The notes below the pieces were generated by a model. The model was not told where the DNA came from. It worked only from the letters and a program-made list of their open reading frames with translations, and made no database searches. This document shows, piece after piece, positions 60,915 to 64,000 of a stretch of 64,000 nucleotides of DNA. Each line of letters starts with the position of its first letter. The first letter of the stretch is position 1. Origin of the DNA: Opeltia flavorubescens. Lineage: Eukaryota; Ascomycota; Lecanoromycetes; Teloschistales; Teloschistaceae. The translations under genes and the position numbers were made by a program. Location of the stretch: assembly GCA_000442125.1 (NCBI GenBank), contig KE546971.1:1118583-1182582 (forward strand). Direction: 5' to 3'.

Positions 60915-61418
60915 TCATGCGTAGTCGTTCAATGCAAAGGTGACCTTTAGGTGGAGACTGCAGCCCAAACAAGAAGTAATAACTTCGCCTTGACGACGAT
61001 TTTCATCCATTTCGTTTTCAGTCACTCTAAAACTTTTAAGTTCCCCACAATGACAGTCGCGGTACCATGTGTTCTTCTCACTGTCGTATTCGAGATCGTC
61101 CAGATCCACGGTTTCGGTGGCAGTTTGCGACTTGCCGTTTTCATGTCCAGTCACTCCTTGGCAATCGACCAGTTTCACCTGACTGTCCCGAAGAGTAGAG
61201 TCGACGAGAGTCCTGAAGGCTCCGGTAACATCATCGACAGAGTACGGTGTTGCTGTGTCAATGACTGTATCTGAGACTGAACGCTTGTCTGGATGATTTG
61301 CAAGCAGTGCACGCCGGTAAGCTAGTTTGATTTCCTCCTGAGTAGCTCCTGGTTCGCCAGGTTTGGGAGGCTGTATCCCTAAGATCTTATAGCAAGTGTA
61401 TGTTTCGACTTTGGGCAT
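60915..61418 (-). CDS. DPH4: Diphthamide biosynthesis J-protein with CSL zinc finger
   Basis: Intronless, 167 aa. Divergent J domain (TYTCYKILGIQPPKPGEPGA..., LAYRRALLANHPDK with HPD at 42-44), then a CSL zinc-binding domain: TVDLDDLEYDSEKNTWYRDC, HCGE and SCLGCSLHLKV, with four cysteines in CxC/CxxC spacing. This is the Dph4/DNAJC24/Jjj3 layout. It acts with Dph1-3 in the first step of diphthamide formation on eEF2, probably as an electron or iron carrier and Hsp70 stimulator. Third J-domain gene in the window. Confidence 0.92.
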   Translation of the reverse strand: MPKVETYTCYKILGIQPPKPGEPGATQEEIKLAYRRALLANHPDKRSVSDTVIDTATPYSVDDVTGAFRTLVDSTLRDSQVKLVDCQGVTGHENGKSQTATETVDLDDLEYDSEKNTWYRDCHCGELKSFRVTENEMDENRRQGEVITSCLGCSLHLKVTFALNDYA

Positions 61419-62059
61419 AGATCGAGTTTATGCAATAGTGAATGCTGTATGCAGCTCGTTCAACTGGAAAGTATCATAATACCATGATAACAGTTTTTAA
61501 GTGCTCTGAGTCAGTGTGAGGTCAGCCAGCGGTTGTGTAAGCTGTAAGCTGCGCTCGATTGATTCTTGATTCCCTTAGCACTAACACCAAGTTGCATTAG
61601 CGTTCCATGATCGAAGCTTATTCCTTGTTTAGAAATCATGACCCTGACTTGATCCAGAGCCCTGATTGCAATTCACTTAACTCCAACTATATCCCCGACA
61701 ATCACCTCGGGATAGGCATTGTGATGACATCCAAGGTATCGGCGCGCATTAAGCCTCTAAGCCCAAGTTCATGCATATTTTTTTATCCACGTCATGGCAG
61801 GGCGTCCCGCATTCGTGTATAGTAGTCGTCCATGAACAGTCGTATATATGCAAAGTTGCTATCATTACGCCTTTCATTGCGTTCTACACGATTTTCTACG
61901 AACTTCCAAACATCAATAGGATGCTACAAATTTACTAGCTAGGTCCGTAAGCGTTCGCCCGGTATTTGTCCTTTCCCTTGTTTTATTAGCAAATTTGCTC
62001 ATCACTTTCGTCAATCAATACCCGCTCTTCTAATGCATTGATCCCTGTGTCATCAACCT
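61419..62059. promoter_or_regulatory. Divergent promoter region, DPH4 / MUG190-like gene
   Basis: 641 bases between divergent start codons; no ORF or repeat recognised. Confidence 0.4.
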
Positions 62060-64000
62060 ATGATCGTTACTTCGATGTCGGACCATGAGAATAGCGACAG
62101 GAGCGGCTCAAGTCGAATCTATAAGGAACCATACTCCGCGTATCACCCTATACCAAACATCCAAGATTACGGGGAAGCGGTTCACGTCCGGGACAAGTAT
62201 GCGACACATCAGAAGCAAAACAAAACAGGAATCTTCAAAGCTGCAAAAGAACGCTTGCTTCACTCCAAGCAAGAGACAGGCCGCAATCCTACGTCGCGCA
62301 AGCTGTACAACAGCCAAAACCTGAATTGCGATTTTAGTAGCAAGCAGGATGATGACGGCTACAGCATGCATCATGCGTCAACCCGTGAAGAATCCACTCC
62401 ATGTGCAACTAGCTCTCATGATACCAGGGCCACGGGCAATCACTCAAAGACCATGGCTGCAGGGGATCAAAAGAGTGATCACGGCGAGGTCATGCGGAGT
62501 GAGCATCAAGGCCGTTGGGTCACCGACCCAGTGACACATCTTCCCATTTACATATCTGACTCAACCTGTTCGGAGCTTGGATCAATGCCGGAGAACCAGG
62601 TGCCTACTGATGGCTTAAGGAATCACGGTGACATTGATCATGGGAGTCAGGACGACAGAGAGCAGAAAGCCGCTCATCGCGGGATACAAGCTTTATTTCC
62701 TCCTCCCAGCTACGATGCCATTGGGAAGCAGCTTGCTAGTATCTTGAAAACTGCCCTCACAGCAGGTTTGAGCATTATTCTTGGTGTCGTGTTCCTACTA
62801 TTGTTTTCAGCCCGCCTATGTAGCAGGGATTCGCAGTCACTGACGTACGCAGAGCGAAAAATGGGCTGGAGCTACTTTTCATTCTCTTTCAATGCACTCC
62901 TTCTTTTAGGAGTATTACTTGGTATTTTAGTGCTTCTGGGACTTCGTACTTGGGCGGAAAAAAAGTTTCTTGCAGCGTGGGAAGATGGAATGTGGGATGC
63001 ACTTCGAACAAGAGAGATAGGAAGATCATCAGATGCAGTACCCGAATCAGTACAATGGCTGAACTCTCTTCTGAGGTCTATTTGGCCGCTAGTCAATCCT
63101 GATCTATTCACTGGTCTGGCAGACACCCTGGAAGATGTGATGCAAGCATCGCTTCCGAGGCTGGTGAGGATGATATCCATCGATGACCTGGGTCAAGGAA
63201 ACGAAGCCTTCCACCTGCTCGGGATTAAATGGCTTCCGGCAGGCGACGCCAAGAAAGATGTCTCAGCAAGTAGACAAGCTCAGGGTAGCCATCGTGAAAA
63301 TTCTGAGACAGGATCGACTGAAATTGACGCTGACCCGCATCCTGAAGGTACGATGAGCGCAGAGGCAGATCTATCAGATAAAGGCGAGGCTCTTCCAAAA
63401 GGTATGGAAGCCGAAGAAGGAAATTTTGTCAACGTCGAGGTAGGGTTTTCTTATCGAGCGCCAAACTCCAGCAAAACTCTGAGGTTTCAAGCAAAAAATG
63501 CTCATTTGTATTTGATCTTCTATTTACCGGGTGGCATACAGTTCCGTAAGTTCTCCACATTAAGTTCAGCCTGGCCTAACGTATTTACTGTCCAGCTGTG
63601 TGGGTTGAACTCCGAGGCATGGTTGGTTCCATGAGGATGCGACTTCAGCTCTGTCCGGACCCACCCTTTGTCGCTCTCTGTACATTAACGCTTCTTGGCC
63701 AGCCAAAAGTCGAGTTATCATGCGTACCACTCGCACAAAAGGGGCTTAACATTATGAACTTACCGTAAGAACCCTCTCTACTTTCCTTGAAATCTTATTT
63801 CCGCTACTAAGTCGGCACGACGTGTCTGATGGGAGGGGACGTGATTGAAACTCTATGTATGTAGTCATAGCTGATTGACGGATAGACTTGTCTCGTCATT
63901 TGTACAAAGATCAATTGATGCAGCATTAGCAGAGTATGTAGCACCGAAGAGTCTAACGCTAGACCTGAAAGGTTTGCTTGTCGGCGATGAATTCAAAACG
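62060..64000 (+). CDS. SMP/C2-type membrane-contact protein, Mug190-like (3' end outside window)
   Basis: Exons 62060-63545, 63596-63764 and 63886 to the window end, at least 590 aa. A long polar N terminus (YSAYHPIPNIQDYGEAVHV) is followed by two hydrophobic segments (LTAGLSIILGVVFLLLFSAR; FNALLLLGVLLGILVLLGLR). The start of an SMP-type lipid-transfer domain comes next (ESVQWLNSLLRSIWPLVNPD, LFTGLADTLEDVMQASLP), then WVELRGMVGSMRMRLQLCPD and FVALCTLTLLGQPKVELSCV, and the last exon ...VQRSIDAALAEYVAPKSLTL. This resembles S. pombe Mug190 and the tricalbins, which tether ER to plasma membrane. C2 domains are expected beyond the edge and are not seen. Start could also be the ATG at 62075. Confidence 0.8.

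Overview
This window is ordinary, gene-dense nuclear DNA of a filamentous ascomycete. Nearly every gene is broken by short introns of about 40-110 nt with GTRNGT donors and CTAAC/CTGAC-like branch points. The genes present (EIS1 eisosome protein, SET1, GFA1, ERJ5, Rad60/ESC2-type protein, MDM31) are of fungal type. An alpha-type pheromone precursor carries peptides of the form WCxRPGQxC, which resembles the WCGRPGQPC pheromone of Botrytis/Sclerotinia, so a Leotiomycete (Helotiales-like) is the best guess. All gene models below were built by hand by joining reading frames across GT-AG or GC-AG introns and checking phase. Exon coordinates are given in each entry.

Layout. 0-3 kb: the 3' end of mevalonate kinase and a DenD-like sugar-acid dehydrogenase. 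3.8-9.7 kb: an IRC20/SHPRH helicase-ubiquitin ligase and an Sfk1/DRAM-type membrane protein. 10.2-14.1 kb: EIS1, then a terminal-inverted-repeat element. 14.4-21.5 kb: a tyrosine phosphatase, a disordered protein, the Rab acceptor YIP3/PRA1, ERJ5, a small membrane protein and a J-domain protein. 21.8-25.5 kb: a secreted lipase, the three-exon SDH assembly factor SDH6 and an FAH-family hydrolase. 25.7-29 kb: proteasome PRE4, an HCNGP/SAP30BP splicing protein and proteasome PRE7. 29.2-33.2 kb: DIM2/PNO1 and MDM31 with a second copy of the repeat element in their shared promoter. 33.6-38 kb: a methyltransferase, LSM6, a Rad60-type SUMO-like protein and TRM112. 38.2-42.3 kb: SET1. 42.9-49 kb: a small effector-like ORF, GFA1, RIB4 and proteasome PRE10. 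49.5-50.1 kb: the pheromone precursor. 51.3-55.6 kb: a small inverted-repeat element, IDH1, BUD23 and SVP26. 55.9-64 kb: an HSL-type esterase, a gene-poor stretch, a TXNL1/PITH protein, another inverted-repeat element, DPH4 and a MUG190-like SMP/C2 protein cut by the window edge.

Functional links. Three 20S proteasome subunits (beta7, beta6, alpha7) lie within 23 kb. TRM112 and its methyltransferase partner BUD23 are both here, with DIM2 acting on the same 18S rRNA maturation pathway. IDH1 and SDH6 serve the TCA cycle. ERJ5, YIP3 and SVP26 serve the early secretory pathway. None of these groupings looks like an operon or metabolite cluster.

Most unusual items: the pheromone precursor, built from two duplicated blocks with two different predicted mature peptides; a two-copy TIR element family placed in two divergent promoters; three GC-AG introns with an identical gcaagt donor; and several very small coding exons (3, 5, 5, 7 and 11 nt) that make genes such as PRE10, GFA1 and TRM112 hard to predict correctly.
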